Shown piece by piece: positions 8,113 to 16,444 of a stretch of DNA of 64,000 nt. Under the pieces are notes generated by a model, which was not told the origin of the DNA, did no database searches, and saw only the letters and a program-made list of their open reading frames with translations. Origin of the DNA: Castellaniella sp049650445 (GTDB lineage: Bacteria > Pseudomonadota > Gammaproteobacteria > Burkholderiales > Burkholderiaceae_B); the NCBI RefSeq assembly GCF_049650445.1, contig NZ_JBASAD010000016.1, positions 1 through 64,000 of the forward strand, read 5' to 3'. Position 1 is the first letter of the stretch. Each line of letters opens with the position of its first letter. The translations under genes were made by a program, and so were the position numbers.

Positions 8113-8823
8113 ATGTTAAGGCGCTGTTTCATATCCCTGTCGGCCATGATTGCAGCAGTCGCTCTCCCTATGGCTGCAAACGCCCAGGAGCCCGGTTTTT
8201 TTATCGGTCTGGACACCTCGATTGGGATCGCGCACGGAGCATCGGGCACGGACAACGGCGGCGGATTTGGAGGCGGGGGGATTGTGGAGAACGTCAAGTT
8301 CGGGACGACGACCGGTATCGGCGTTCATGCTGGCTACAAATTCGACCGCCACCTATCGGGGTTCTTAAGCTATCAGCACGTTCGAGGCAACATTGATTGG
8401 GACGCGCGTTTCCCACAATTTGCACAGACAACGAATTTTTCTGGGACTGCCACCAGCAATGCAATTCTGGTGAATGTAGCTTATGACTGGTTGCCGTCAG
8501 ATGCCACGACTATCAGGGCGACAGCAGGCGTTGGCGCTACATTCAACAAGCTGTCCGGGGTCACTGAGAAGTTTGGAGGCGCCTTTGTTTCTGATGTCGA
8601 AGACCATACCGAGACCAGCCCCATCGCGCAGATTGGCGCGTCAATCCAACACTACATCACGCCGAAAACCGCGCTGGGGCTGAACGCCACCGTCGCTTAC
8701 ACAGGCGGATTCAGGACCGGATCGACAAGAACGGGAAATCTGGGAAGAACAGACATCAATCCATACAAAATCGACAACGTATGGCGTGCCAGCCTGGGCG
8801 TTTACTTGCAAACCAGGTTTTAG
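8113..8823 (+). CDS. Outer-membrane beta-barrel protein (opacity/OmpX-like)
   Basis: A 236-residue exported protein from the ATG at 8113. A signal peptide (MLRRCF...ALPMAANAQ, cleavage after about residue 22) is followed by Gly-rich, alternating amphipathic strands (FFIGLDTSIGIAHG, GVHAGYKFDRHLSGFLSYQH, SLGVYLQTRF) ending in Phe, as required for BAM-mediated insertion. Size and pattern suggest an eight-stranded barrel of the Opa/OmpX/surface-antigen type. A start 126 bases upstream is possible, but would bury the signal peptide. The gene is flanked by two tRNA 3'-end copies and may therefore be island cargo. Adhesion or serum resistance are common roles in the family; nothing here decides the function. 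Confidence 0.75.
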   Translation: MLRRCFISLSAMIAAVALPMAANAQEPGFFIGLDTSIGIAHGASGTDNGGGFGGGGIVENVKFGTTTGIGVHAGYKFDRHLSGFLSYQHVRGNIDWDARFPQFAQTTNFSGTATSNAILVNVAYDWLPSDATTIRATAGVGATFNKLSGVTEKFGGAFVSDVEDHTETSPIAQIGASIQHYITPKTALGLNATVAYTGGFRTGSTRTGNLGRTDINPYKIDNVWRASLGVYLQTRF

Positions 8824-8889
8824 CGGCGCACCGACGGCACACCTCGCTCCCAGCCCGCTCTGCCTTCCTTTTGGGGCGCGCCAGACACC

Positions 8890-9564
8890 TTAGCGCGCCA
8901 CAATGCGATCCAGGCGTTCACCAAAGCGGGTCACCCAGAAGTCGATTAGCTCATGCACCTGATCGGCTGAGGGCGGAGTGGTTCTACCGGCAACTGTCGC
9001 GCCGCTTTCGCGGCCATCGATGGTGGCCCCCAGCAGCCGGCCAGATGTGCTGTCCAGCGCCTCGCCCTCAATGGACATCCGCAGCATGCGCGGACTCGTG
9101 TCGGTGGCCATCCGTGCAGCATTGAACAGCGCCTTCGCCGGAACCAAGTCGGTCACTTTGAACTGCGGCGCAACCTGAGTCGCCCCCACCACCGCCACCC
9201 GCAGGCGCACCACGCCAGGCCCGGCGGCTTTGACAATTTTGTATTGTCGGGCCCGCAGCATAGCCGTCATTTGCGACGTGTAATAGTCGGACAGATCCTT
9301 CAGGCGCGCGGTATCGAGCGCCTGGTAGCCCTGGGCGGTATTTATGATGAATGACAGATCCTCGATGAGGAAACTGCGGTACTCCCCCGGGCGCAGATCT
9401 GGCGAGGTGTAGTACCGAAACCCAGGATCCCTCGGATCAGACGCCAGTACGCTGTAGTCATGCAGAAAGCCCGACTGGGCCTCGGCAGGAGCTCGTGATG
9501 GCTGCGTTGCGGCACAAGCGGTCAGCAGAGCCAAGAACGCCCCTGCGGCGAGTATTTTCATCAT
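8890..9564 (-). CDS. DUF3313 lipoprotein
   Basis: About 224 residues, starting at one of two adjacent ATGs (9564 or 9561) behind a GGGGGA ribosome-like site. Signal peptide with lipobox LLTACA, so lipidation at Cys17 or thereabouts. The mature part carries the DUF3313 pattern SGFLHDYSVLASDP, then FRYYTSPDL and RSFLIEDLSF, and the central RLRVAVVGAT strand. The family consists of periplasm-facing lipoproteins of unknown function. It is convergent with the barrel gene and lies between two tRNA 3'-end copies, so it could be part of a small older island. Upstream in-frame residues to 9756 look non-coding. Confidence 0.8.
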   Translation of the reverse strand: MMKILAAGAFLALLTACAATQPSRAPAEAQSGFLHDYSVLASDPRDPGFRYYTSPDLRPGEYRSFLIEDLSFIINTAQGYQALDTARLKDLSDYYTSQMTAMLRARQYKIVKAAGPGVVRLRVAVVGATQVAPQFKVTDLVPAKALFNAARMATDTSPRMLRMSIEGEALDSTSGRLLGATIDGRESGATVAGRTTPPSADQVHELIDFWVTRFGERLDRIVAR

Positions 9565-9770
9565 ATCCCCCCATCTTCGTTTATTTTTATAGCAAACCCC
9601 TTGAAATTTAAATGGGATAACCGGAGATGTCAACGCATGGCGGTGGCGCCGCCCTGACGCGGGATGCGGCAAACGCCCACGCATAGGGAAACGGTCCGCC
9701 TGATCCCTCGCCCATGGAATATGCGAAGGGCCAGAGTCGCCGCTGGCGCGGCACAATCACACCCAACAAG

Positions 9771-9793
9771 TTCGAATCGGGGATGCGCCACCA
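9771..9793 (+). repeat. Second tRNA 3'-end remnant (22/23 match to 7894-7916)
   Basis: TTCGAATCGGGGATGCGCCACCA matches the T-loop to CCA end of the attachment site at 7894-7916 with a single mismatch (G for A). No tRNA body precedes it. It is best read as another att copy left by an integration at the same tRNA gene, making 7918-9770 a separate block. Confidence 0.7.
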
Positions 9794-9821
9794 GAACTCC
9801 CCTGATGAGTCAGGAGATGAG

Positions 9822-9843
9822 ACCACCCGAGGCGGTGGTTTTT
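9822..9843 (+). terminator. Terminator after second tRNA remnant
   Basis: ACCACC pairs with GGTGGT across a six-base loop and is followed by five T. A second hairpin, CTCC(C)CTGA / TCAGGAG, precedes it at about 9797-9815. Hairpins directly after a tRNA end fit a former tRNA terminator. Confidence 0.6.
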
Positions 9844-9947
9844 GATTGCCTGTGGCTTGATGGCAGCCCGACTTGCCCACCCTCATGCGGAACGCTACTC
9901 TACGCGATTGGCCGGCGCCCCGGCCCCACCCACCGCACCAGAGTCTC

Positions 9948-10823
9948 ATGAGCACGGCAGCGTCACCGCAAAGCAGCATACGGGCCGGCATCGGCTGCAT
10001 CCTGGTCGGCATCTTCAGCCTGACCCTCAGCGACGGCCTGGCCAAGTGGCTGGGCGCTTTCTATTCACCCATCCAGCTTCTTTTTCTGCGCGCGCTCATC
10101 GCCCTGCCCCTGATCACAACGGTCGTACTGTGCCTGGGCGGGCACCGGGCGCTGCGCACCCGACACATCGGCGTGCATCTGCTGCGCGGCGCTCTCAACG
10201 TCGTTTCCGCCGCCTGCTTTTACCTGGGCCTGACGATGCTGCCGCTGGCCGAAACCACCGCCATCGCATTCTGTGCGCCGCTGTTCGTGACCGCCATTTC
10301 CGTGGTTTTCCTCGGTGAAAAAGTCTCGACAGGCGGCTGGCTGGCCATATTTGTCGGGTTCGCCGGCGTCATGGTCATCGTCCGGCCCAGCTCGGGCAGC
10401 ATGCAATGGGCCGCCCTGCTGCCGCTGGCCACCGCACTCGGCTACGCCGTCATGATGGTCAGTGCCAAACGCATCAATGCCCGCGAAAGCATGTTCACGA
10501 CGATGTTCTACATCGTCTTCGGACAGTTGGTCTTCGCCAGCCTGCCGCTGGCCTTCGTCTGGAAACCGGTCGAGTGGGCACATCTGCCGGGTTTCATCGG
10601 CATCGCCATCTGCAGCACGGCGGGGCTCGGACTGATCACCCAGGCGTTCCGCATCGCCCCCGCATCGGCCGTGGCGCCGTTCGACTATTTCGGCCTGATC
10701 TCGGCAGGCTTGCTCGGCTGGTTTTTCTGGAATGAAATACCCGATATCTGGTTTTACGTCGGCGCGCTGACGATCGCCGCCAGCGGCATCTACGTGGCTC
10801 TGTCCAACGAGCGCCGAAAATAA
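9948..10823 (+). CDS. EamA/DMT-family permease
   Basis: About 291 residues with ten hydrophobic segments in two EamA repeats, starting at the ATG at 9948 (MSTAASPQSS); an earlier in-frame start would add a Pro/His-rich non-membrane stretch. Typical DMT motifs: SDGLAKWLG in the first helix, LPLAETTAIAFCAPLFV in helix 4, and GLITQAFRIAPASAVAPFDY in the second repeat. It sits in the inner membrane and probably exports or exchanges a small metabolite; the substrate cannot be inferred. It stands alone, just after the tRNA remnant, with an unrelated BON lipoprotein downstream. Confidence 0.85.
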   Translation: MSTAASPQSSIRAGIGCILVGIFSLTLSDGLAKWLGAFYSPIQLLFLRALIALPLITTVVLCLGGHRALRTRHIGVHLLRGALNVVSAACFYLGLTMLPLAETTAIAFCAPLFVTAISVVFLGEKVSTGGWLAIFVGFAGVMVIVRPSSGSMQWAALLPLATALGYAVMMVSAKRINARESMFTTMFYIVFGQLVFASLPLAFVWKPVEWAHLPGFIGIAICSTAGLGLITQAFRIAPASAVAPFDYFGLISAGLLGWFFWNEIPDIWFYVGALTIAASGIYVALSNERRK

Positions 10824-10945
10824 AAAGGCGGTGGCCGCGCCGTCTCCCCGAAAATGAGCGCAAACGGCCGCCCATACCCATTACGCCCGCCTCGTGCTAA
10901 CTTAATCGAACGCACCGTCATTCCTCCACTCACAGGACGCGCACC

Positions 10946-11272
10946 ATGAAATCGAACGTCACTCGCCTCATCGCCCTCGCCACCATGGCCGGCGCCGCCA
11001 CCGTCATGATTTCAGGCTGCTCCGTGGCCCGCAAACAGGAAACCGTCGGCCAGTACATCGACGGCTCGGCCGTCACGGCCGAGGTCAAGGCCAAGCTGGC
11101 CAATGATCCCAACACCTCCGCCACGAACATCAACGTCAAGACCATCGACGCGGGCGTGGTGCAGCTCTCGGGCTTCGCCAAATCCGAGCGTGAAAAAGAA
11201 CGGGCGGGCGAACTGGCCCGATCGGTCAAGGGCGTCACCCAGGTGCACAACAATCTCGTCGTCAAACCGTGA
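10946..11272 (+). CDS. BON-domain lipoprotein (OsmY-like)
   Basis: A 108-residue periplasmic lipoprotein. Signal peptide with lipobox ISGC (Cys at about 26), then one BON domain covering the rest (ITAEVKAKLANDP-type helix followed by GVVQLSGFA strand and VKGVTQVHNNLVV). BON domains bind membranes, and such proteins often respond to envelope or osmotic stress; given the ectoine genes elsewhere, an osmotic link is possible but not shown. Start has CAGGA upstream at suitable spacing. The next gene begins 15 bases after the stop, so the two may be co-transcribed. Confidence 0.85.
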   Translation: MKSNVTRLIALATMAGAATVMISGCSVARKQETVGQYIDGSAVTAEVKAKLANDPNTSATNINVKTIDAGVVQLSGFAKSEREKERAGELARSVKGVTQVHNNLVVKP

Positions 11273-11287
11273 GACAATGCGGGCGCC

Positions 11288-12037
11288 ATGACTGATGCCC
11301 GCCCTGACCTCGACGATCCACTCGCCACGCGGACCCCGCCCGAGGTCCAGACCGAGGCGGCCGATCTGGCTCGGGACGCATTCACCCGGGCCTTTCGTCA
11401 CGCGGCGTCGGATTCGTCCGTCTTTCCGCTGGATGCGTTGCGCACGCAGTGCCTGGACTGGGTCCGCGCCGACCCGGACACCGGGACGCGCGCTGTACGG
11501 ATGGCGCTGCTGCTGACCGGGTTGGATCAATGGGGACTGGCATACAGCCAGGCCTTTGGCATCCAGGCCATCCCGCCGCTGACCGCGCTGATCGGCGCCT
11601 TGCGCACCGGACTGCCCCCAGAGGACGACGCCCGCTTCCTGCAGCAGTTCGAAGGGCTCGATGCCACCGAGGCCGCTGCCATCGACTTCAAGGTCGCACT
11701 GCGCCGTCAAATCCATCTGGCGCTGTGGCACGCCATGGCCGCCGGCGCCAGCCTGGAGGCGGTCGAACCCGTGATCCAGACCCTGGGCGGCCAATTGCTG
11801 GCCCTGGACGCCGGAATGCCGGAACTGGGCTGGCGCCTGGTTGCGGACACGCTGGCCCACATCCAGATACGCCTGCTGGAAGACCCCGGCGCCACCGCCC
11901 TGACGCAATCCGGCACGCAATGCCTGTTCGCCTCGCTGCGCCAGGCGTGGCCCAAAGAACGCCACGACCGCATCATGGCGCAGGCCACCCAGGCGGTGCT
12001 GACCTGGCAACAGGCCCGTCGCCCTCCCGCCGGCTGA
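11288..12037 (+). CDS. Conserved hypothetical protein (249 aa)
   Basis: A mostly helical cytoplasmic protein without signal peptide, membrane segment or recognisable motif. Composition is Ala/Leu-rich with many short amphipathic helices (TGLDQWGLAYSQAFG, LGWRLVADTLAHIQIRLLED). It follows the BON lipoprotein by 15 bases on the same strand. I recall similar uncharacterised proteins in Bordetella-like genomes, but cannot name a family. Codon use fits the genome, so it is very probably a real gene. Confidence 0.7.
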   Translation: MTDARPDLDDPLATRTPPEVQTEAADLARDAFTRAFRHAASDSSVFPLDALRTQCLDWVRADPDTGTRAVRMALLLTGLDQWGLAYSQAFGIQAIPPLTALIGALRTGLPPEDDARFLQQFEGLDATEAAAIDFKVALRRQIHLALWHAMAAGASLEAVEPVIQTLGGQLLALDAGMPELGWRLVADTLAHIQIRLLEDPGATALTQSGTQCLFASLRQAWPKERHDRIMAQATQAVLTWQQARRPPAG

Positions 12038-12147
12038 CAGCCGCCAAAGCGGCCGGCGCCCTCCGGCCAGGGCTTTCCGCAAGAGACAAAGCACCGCTGT
12101 TCTATTACATTTGACGGGCGGCCCCCTCTCATCCAGTTTCGCTCGCT

Positions 12148-13671
12148 ATGTTCCCGGTTTTCCGTCTCCGCGTCCCCAACTCTCGGAAGGCCGCTCAGGC
12201 CGCTCTGGTCATGGCGGCCGCCCTCATCGCTTCGACCCTGGGGCTATGGACCCAGCCCGCAGGCAATCTGTCGGTCCTATGGCCGGCCAATGCGCTGCTG
12301 ACCGTCCTGCTGATCCGCTATCCATCCCTGGTCCACCCGCTGTCCTGGGCGGGCGCGTTCTGCGGTCTGATCCTGGCGAACCTTCTCCGTGAAGGCATGC
12401 CCTGGCCAGCCGCCCTGGGCTACAGCATGATCAACCTGCTGGGCGTGTTCGTCGCCTGGTCCATCCTGTCATCCCGCTGGTCACCCGTCCACTTGCGCAG
12501 CCCCTGGGCCATCGGCCGGTTGCTGGTGGCCTGCGCAGCAGCAGCGGCCACCCACACGGCCATCGCGCTCGCCCTCAGCCCCTGGCTGCGCCCCGATACG
12601 CCCTGGTCGACGATCGCTCTGAACTGGTTCATCGGCCAATTGCTCAGCTACAGCGCCTTCCTGCCGCCGATCATGCTCCTGCCCAGGTCCCTCAAGCGAT
12701 ACGAGGACCGCCGCCAGCCCTGGGCCGCGCTGCTGCGGCGCATGCTCGACATGACACTGCTGCTGCCCATCGCCGCGCTGCTCGCCAGCCTGTCCCTATG
12801 CTTCCTGCTGGGCGGACCCGGCGTCACCATCTTCCCCATCCCCGCCCTGATGTACTGCGCACTGGTCTACCACCAGATCACGACGGCCTGGATCACGCTG
12901 CTGACCGCTCTTGCCGTGCTGCTGGGCATCGCCAACGGCTGGCTGTCGCTGGGCGAAATCCAGCATCTGGCGGGCCTTCAAGCCTGGGACATGGTATCCC
13001 TGCGGCTGGGCGTGCTGCTGCTGGTCACGTCGCCCCTGCTGGCAGCCAGCATCCTGGCCGCGCGCAGCGACCAGATCACGGCGCTGAATCTGGCCCTGGA
13101 CCATGACACCCTGACGCACGCCCTGTCGCGCGCGGCCTTTCTGCGCAGCGCCGACGAGCACCTGGGACGGACCCCGGCGTCGCCCCAAGGCAACGCCCTG
13201 ATGATGCTGGACCTCGATCACTTCAAGCTGTTGAACGACCGGTACGGCCATGCCGCTGGCGATCAGGCCCTGAAGGTCTTCGCGCACACCATCCGCACGC
13301 TCGTGCGCCCCCACGACCTGTTCGGCCGCCTGGGCGGAGAGGAATTCGCCCTGTTCCTGCCCGACACCACGGAACAGGACGCGAACGACATCGCCGAACG
13401 CCTGCGCCGCCGTGTAGCGACGCTGGAAGTGCCTCTGGACGACGGGCCGCCCGTCCGGATTTCCGCCAGCATCGGCGTGGCGCATGACACGCATGCGCCG
13501 CACGCCGCCCTGCCCCTGCTTTTGGCGTATGCTGATCAGGCGATGTACCAGGCCAAGCGCGACGGCCGCAACCGGGTGCATGCACATGGCGGCCCCGCCG
13601 CCCAGCCACTGGATGCGACGGAGGATCCGACATGTCCCTCACCCTTGCACAACGCGCCCAAGGCGCCCTGA
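12148..13671 (+). CDS. MASE1-GGDEF diguanylate cyclase
   Basis: A 507-residue inner-membrane enzyme that makes cyclic di-GMP from two GTP. Residues 15-315 form a MASE1-type sensor with about eight membrane helices (LWPANALL motif after helix 1). The GGDEF domain covers 330-490. The active site GGEEF is at 396-400, with an inhibitory I-site RPHD at 387-390, five residues before it, so product inhibition is expected. The domain arrangement and many segments closely match the N-terminal two-thirds of the fusion protein at 21598. The C terminus overlaps the next gene by 40 bases. Confidence 0.9.
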   Translation: MFPVFRLRVPNSRKAAQAALVMAAALIASTLGLWTQPAGNLSVLWPANALLTVLLIRYPSLVHPLSWAGAFCGLILANLLREGMPWPAALGYSMINLLGVFVAWSILSSRWSPVHLRSPWAIGRLLVACAAAAATHTAIALALSPWLRPDTPWSTIALNWFIGQLLSYSAFLPPIMLLPRSLKRYEDRRQPWAALLRRMLDMTLLLPIAALLASLSLCFLLGGPGVTIFPIPALMYCALVYHQITTAWITLLTALAVLLGIANGWLSLGEIQHLAGLQAWDMVSLRLGVLLLVTSPLLAASILAARSDQITALNLALDHDTLTHALSRAAFLRSADEHLGRTPASPQGNALMMLDLDHFKLLNDRYGHAAGDQALKVFAHTIRTLVRPHDLFGRLGGEEFALFLPDTTEQDANDIAERLRRRVATLEVPLDDGPPVRISASIGVAHDTHAPHAALPLLLAYADQAMYQAKRDGRNRVHAHGGPAAQPLDATEDPTCPSPLHNAPKAP

Positions 13672-14717
13672 TCGGTGCCTACGTCGGTGACGCTCTGGCT
13701 TTGGGGCCGCACTGGTACTACGACCTGGATGCCCTGCGACGCGACTACGGCGCCTGGATCGACGGCTACACCGCCCCCCGCCCCGACCGCTACCACGCAG
13801 GGCTGCGGGCCGGCCAATCGGGTCAGGCCGGCTTCATTCTGGATCTGCTGAACGGTTCCCTGGACGCCTGCAGGGGATACGACGAGGCGGACTTCTGCCG
13901 TCGCATGGACGAGGACTTCTTCCCCCTGCTGGACGGCACGCCCCTGAACGGGCCGGGCGGCTATACCAGCCAGTCGATCCGCGAGACCTGGCGCCTGCGC
14001 GTGGGCCGAGGCCTGCCCTGGGGCCGGGTGGCCGGCCTGGCCGACACCACCGAAGCCGCCGAGCGCACCCTGGCCCTGGCCGTACGCTACGCCCGCCAGC
14101 CGGCCGACCTGGCGCGCCACTGCGCCGCGAACACGGCGCTGACCCAGTGCGACACGACGGTCATGGCCATGACCGTGGCCTACGGCTGCGTACTGGGCAG
14201 CCTGGTGCGCGGCGAACCGCTGGACGCGGATACCTCGGACCGGTTGATGACGTTGGTGCGCGAGGGCGAACTGCCCTTTCACAGCGTGACCTCGGCCGGG
14301 GAGACGCCCCCGCCGCCAGGCCCCGAGGCGCCCCGGACCGCCGGCCAGTTCCCCTCGCCGGACGCCTTGCTGACCGTGTCGAGCGTCGTGCGCGCCGCCC
14401 GCGACCCGGACATCCGCGTCGAGCCAGCCTGGAAGGCGTCACTGGTGTACGGTCTGCCCTGCGCGGTCTACCATCAGTTCCCCGCCGCCTACTATCTGGC
14501 CGGACGTTTCCAGGATGATTTTGAATCGGCCGTCCTGCACGCCGTCAACGGAGGCGGCCAGAATCAGGCCCGGGCCATGCTGACCGGCGCTCTGTGCGGC
14601 GCCATCGGCGGCATCCAGGCGATCCCCGCCCGCTTCATCGAACCCTTGGAGCACGGCGCACGGCGCATGGACCTCGCGGCCCGGCTGGCTCGGCAGGCGG
14701 CGCAGGCGGATCGCTGA
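13632..14717 (+). CDS. ADP-ribosylglycohydrolase-like protein, metal motifs degenerate
   Basis: A 361-residue protein with the all-helical ADP-ribosylglycohydrolase fold signature at the N terminus (GALIGAYVGDALALGPHWYYD) and the matching C-terminal helix (NGGGQNQARAMLTGALCGA). Canonical members cleave ADP-ribose from proteins using two Mg ions held by a T-D-D-T motif and a C-terminal G-D-T-D motif. Here the first is replaced by a GQSGQAGF stretch and the second by GGGQNQ, so the usual Asp ligands are missing. It may have a different activity or only bind. It starts inside the 3' end of the cyclase gene (40-base overlap), which implies coupled expression. Confidence 0.75.
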   Translation: MSLTLAQRAQGALIGAYVGDALALGPHWYYDLDALRRDYGAWIDGYTAPRPDRYHAGLRAGQSGQAGFILDLLNGSLDACRGYDEADFCRRMDEDFFPLLDGTPLNGPGGYTSQSIRETWRLRVGRGLPWGRVAGLADTTEAAERTLALAVRYARQPADLARHCAANTALTQCDTTVMAMTVAYGCVLGSLVRGEPLDADTSDRLMTLVREGELPFHSVTSAGETPPPPGPEAPRTAGQFPSPDALLTVSSVVRAARDPDIRVEPAWKASLVYGLPCAVYHQFPAAYYLAGRFQDDFESAVLHAVNGGGQNQARAMLTGALCGAIGGIQAIPARFIEPLEHGARRMDLAARLARQAAQADR

Positions 14718-14764
14718 ACAGATGGCCCGGCTCCGGCGCCGCCGGAAGACGAGTGCCTGCTGCC

Positions 14765-15496
14765 TCAGCGCACCGGCAAGAAATTGAAGAACAGCAAGCC
14801 CTGCACGTAGTTGATGCCAATGCGCCGCAGGCTTTCATCCTGCAAGGACGCTTCCAGATCCAGGCGAGCGATGATGCGCCCGAACTCGCGCTCGAAACTG
14901 AGATTGGCCACGCCATCGCCCAGCTCGTTGGACAGCAGCAGCGGCCGCCCCTGGGCGTCACGCCGGCTGGACAGCATCCAGGCGGCGATCTCGACGTTGC
15001 GCGCTGCGTTGAAGACGTGCCGGGCCTGGACGGAATCGCTGACGTGGAAACGGGTCTGGCCGCCATGCGCGGCGATGATCATGCTGGACAGCCCCAGCAC
15101 GAACGCCGCCGCCCGGTCCCCGGGATAGCGCGGGTCCATGGCGACCGACAGGACCTCGATGTCTTGCAGACCGTCCAGTTCCTTGGGGACCTCGCCCCGA
15201 TGGATGCGCGCGCGGCCCTGATCCAGGGCAGTCTTCAAGTCCGTGAACCCGGCCTTGCGCCACTCTCCGGGATTGCGCCGGTACAGTTTCTCCAGCAGAC
15301 GATCCAGACTGTCCAGATTGTCGCGCATCGCCAGGGTTTGCAAGCGATTGATGTCGCTCTGGGCGAACTGGTCCGCGGACATGGATTCGCCATGCAGCCC
15401 GGGATCGGACGGCGCCGCGCAACCAGCCAGCGCCAACAGGCCGGCCAGCCACCATACGCGCCAGCGGACAAGCTCCGGGAGGCGCGCACCGATCAT
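14765..15496 (-). CDS. Conserved lipoprotein (243 aa)
   Basis: An envelope lipoprotein: hydrophobic signal (VWWLAGLLALAGCAAP) with lipobox LAGC, then a helical domain with a conserved-looking core (YPGDRAAAFVLGLSSMIIAA, HVFNAARNVEIAAWML, SFEREFGRIIARLD). I recall similar uncharacterised lipoproteins in Bordetella relatives. The ATG overlaps the ghrA stop codon (TGATG), so it is translated with that gene as the last member of the M14 peptidase-ghrA-lipoprotein operon. Function unknown. Confidence 0.75.
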   Translation of the reverse strand: MIGARLPELVRWRVWWLAGLLALAGCAAPSDPGLHGESMSADQFAQSDINRLQTLAMRDNLDSLDRLLEKLYRRNPGEWRKAGFTDLKTALDQGRARIHRGEVPKELDGLQDIEVLSVAMDPRYPGDRAAAFVLGLSSMIIAAHGGQTRFHVSDSVQARHVFNAARNVEIAAWMLSSRRDAQGRPLLLSNELGDGVANLSFEREFGRIIARLDLEASLQDESLRRIGINYVQGLLFFNFLPVR

Positions 15497-16440
15497 CAGT
15501 ATTGCCGGTTCCGGTCCACGACGCCGCTGATGACCTCGCCTCGATTCAGCGCTTGAATCTTGTCTGCGATCTGGCGCACCGTCCGGTCCATCAGGCTGGC
15601 CCCCGCGACGTGCGGTGTGACGCGGATGCGCGCGTCCGACCAGAAAGGATGAGCGGGCGGCAGGGGTTCACGCTCGAACACGTCCAGGGCCGCCGCCCGC
15701 AGGCGGCCGCTGTCCAGGGCCGCCAGCAGATCGGATTCGACCAGATGCCCTCCCCGGGCGATATTGATCACCAGGGCGTCGGGCCGCAGCTGCTCGAAGG
15801 TGCGGCGGCACAGGATGCCGCGCGTGGCATCGGTCAGCGGCAGCACGTTCACCAGCACGCGCGTGCGCGCCAGGAACGCGACCAGACCCGCCTCGCCGCC
15901 GTAGGACTCGGCGCCCGGCACGGCGCGGCCGCTGCGCGACCAGACGGCGGTCGGATATTCCAGGGCGGCGCAGGCCTGGGCGACGCGCGCACCCATGGCC
16001 CCCGCCCCCAGGACACCGACGGTCCAGGCGGCACGGTCGATGTCATCCAGCGGACGCCAGAGCACCTCGGCCTGCTGGCGCTCGTAGCGACCGAAGTCGC
16101 GTGACTCGTGCAGCAGGTGATAGAGCGTGTATTCCGCCATCTGCACCGCCATGCCGCCGTCTTCCAGCCGCACCAGGGGCAGATCGTCCGGCAGGCCGGG
16201 CAGGCACAGCAAGGCATCGACCCCCGCCCCCAGATTGAACAGGGCGCGCAGCCGGGGCTCACGGACGAACAGATCGGCCGGCGGAGCCCACACCACGGCA
16301 AAATCGGCATGGCCTTCGGGCTGCCCATCGCCCCACAGACGGATCCGGGCTCCGGGCAGCGCGTCGCGCAACGCTTCGATCCAGGCCTGCGGCTCGGCCT
16401 CCTGTGCCGATGCAAAGACGATGTCCAGGTCTGTGCTCAT
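15496..16440 (-). CDS. ghrA: Glyoxylate/hydroxypyruvate reductase A (D-2-hydroxyacid dehydrogenase)
   Basis: A 314-residue cytoplasmic NAD(P)H-dependent reductase of glyoxylate and hydroxypyruvate. The nucleotide-binding motif GVLGAGAMGARVA is central. The catalytic Arg is in INIARGG, Glu in DVFEREPLP and His in TPHVAG, the standard triad of the family. The start at 16440 (MSTDLDIVFAS) gives a family-sized protein; longer in-frame extensions upstream overlap the M14 peptidase gene and look spurious. It begins four bases after the peptidase stop and overlaps the lipoprotein start. Glyoxylate reduction would feed glycolate, which the glc genes at 32758-36630 could reoxidise. Confidence 0.85.
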   Translation of the reverse strand: MSTDLDIVFASAQEAEPQAWIEALRDALPGARIRLWGDGQPEGHADFAVVWAPPADLFVREPRLRALFNLGAGVDALLCLPGLPDDLPLVRLEDGGMAVQMAEYTLYHLLHESRDFGRYERQQAEVLWRPLDDIDRAAWTVGVLGAGAMGARVAQACAALEYPTAVWSRSGRAVPGAESYGGEAGLVAFLARTRVLVNVLPLTDATRGILCRRTFEQLRPDALVINIARGGHLVESDLLAALDSGRLRAAALDVFEREPLPPAHPFWSDARIRVTPHVAGASLMDRTVRQIADKIQALNRGEVISGVVDRNRQY

Positions 16441-16444
16441 CTCG

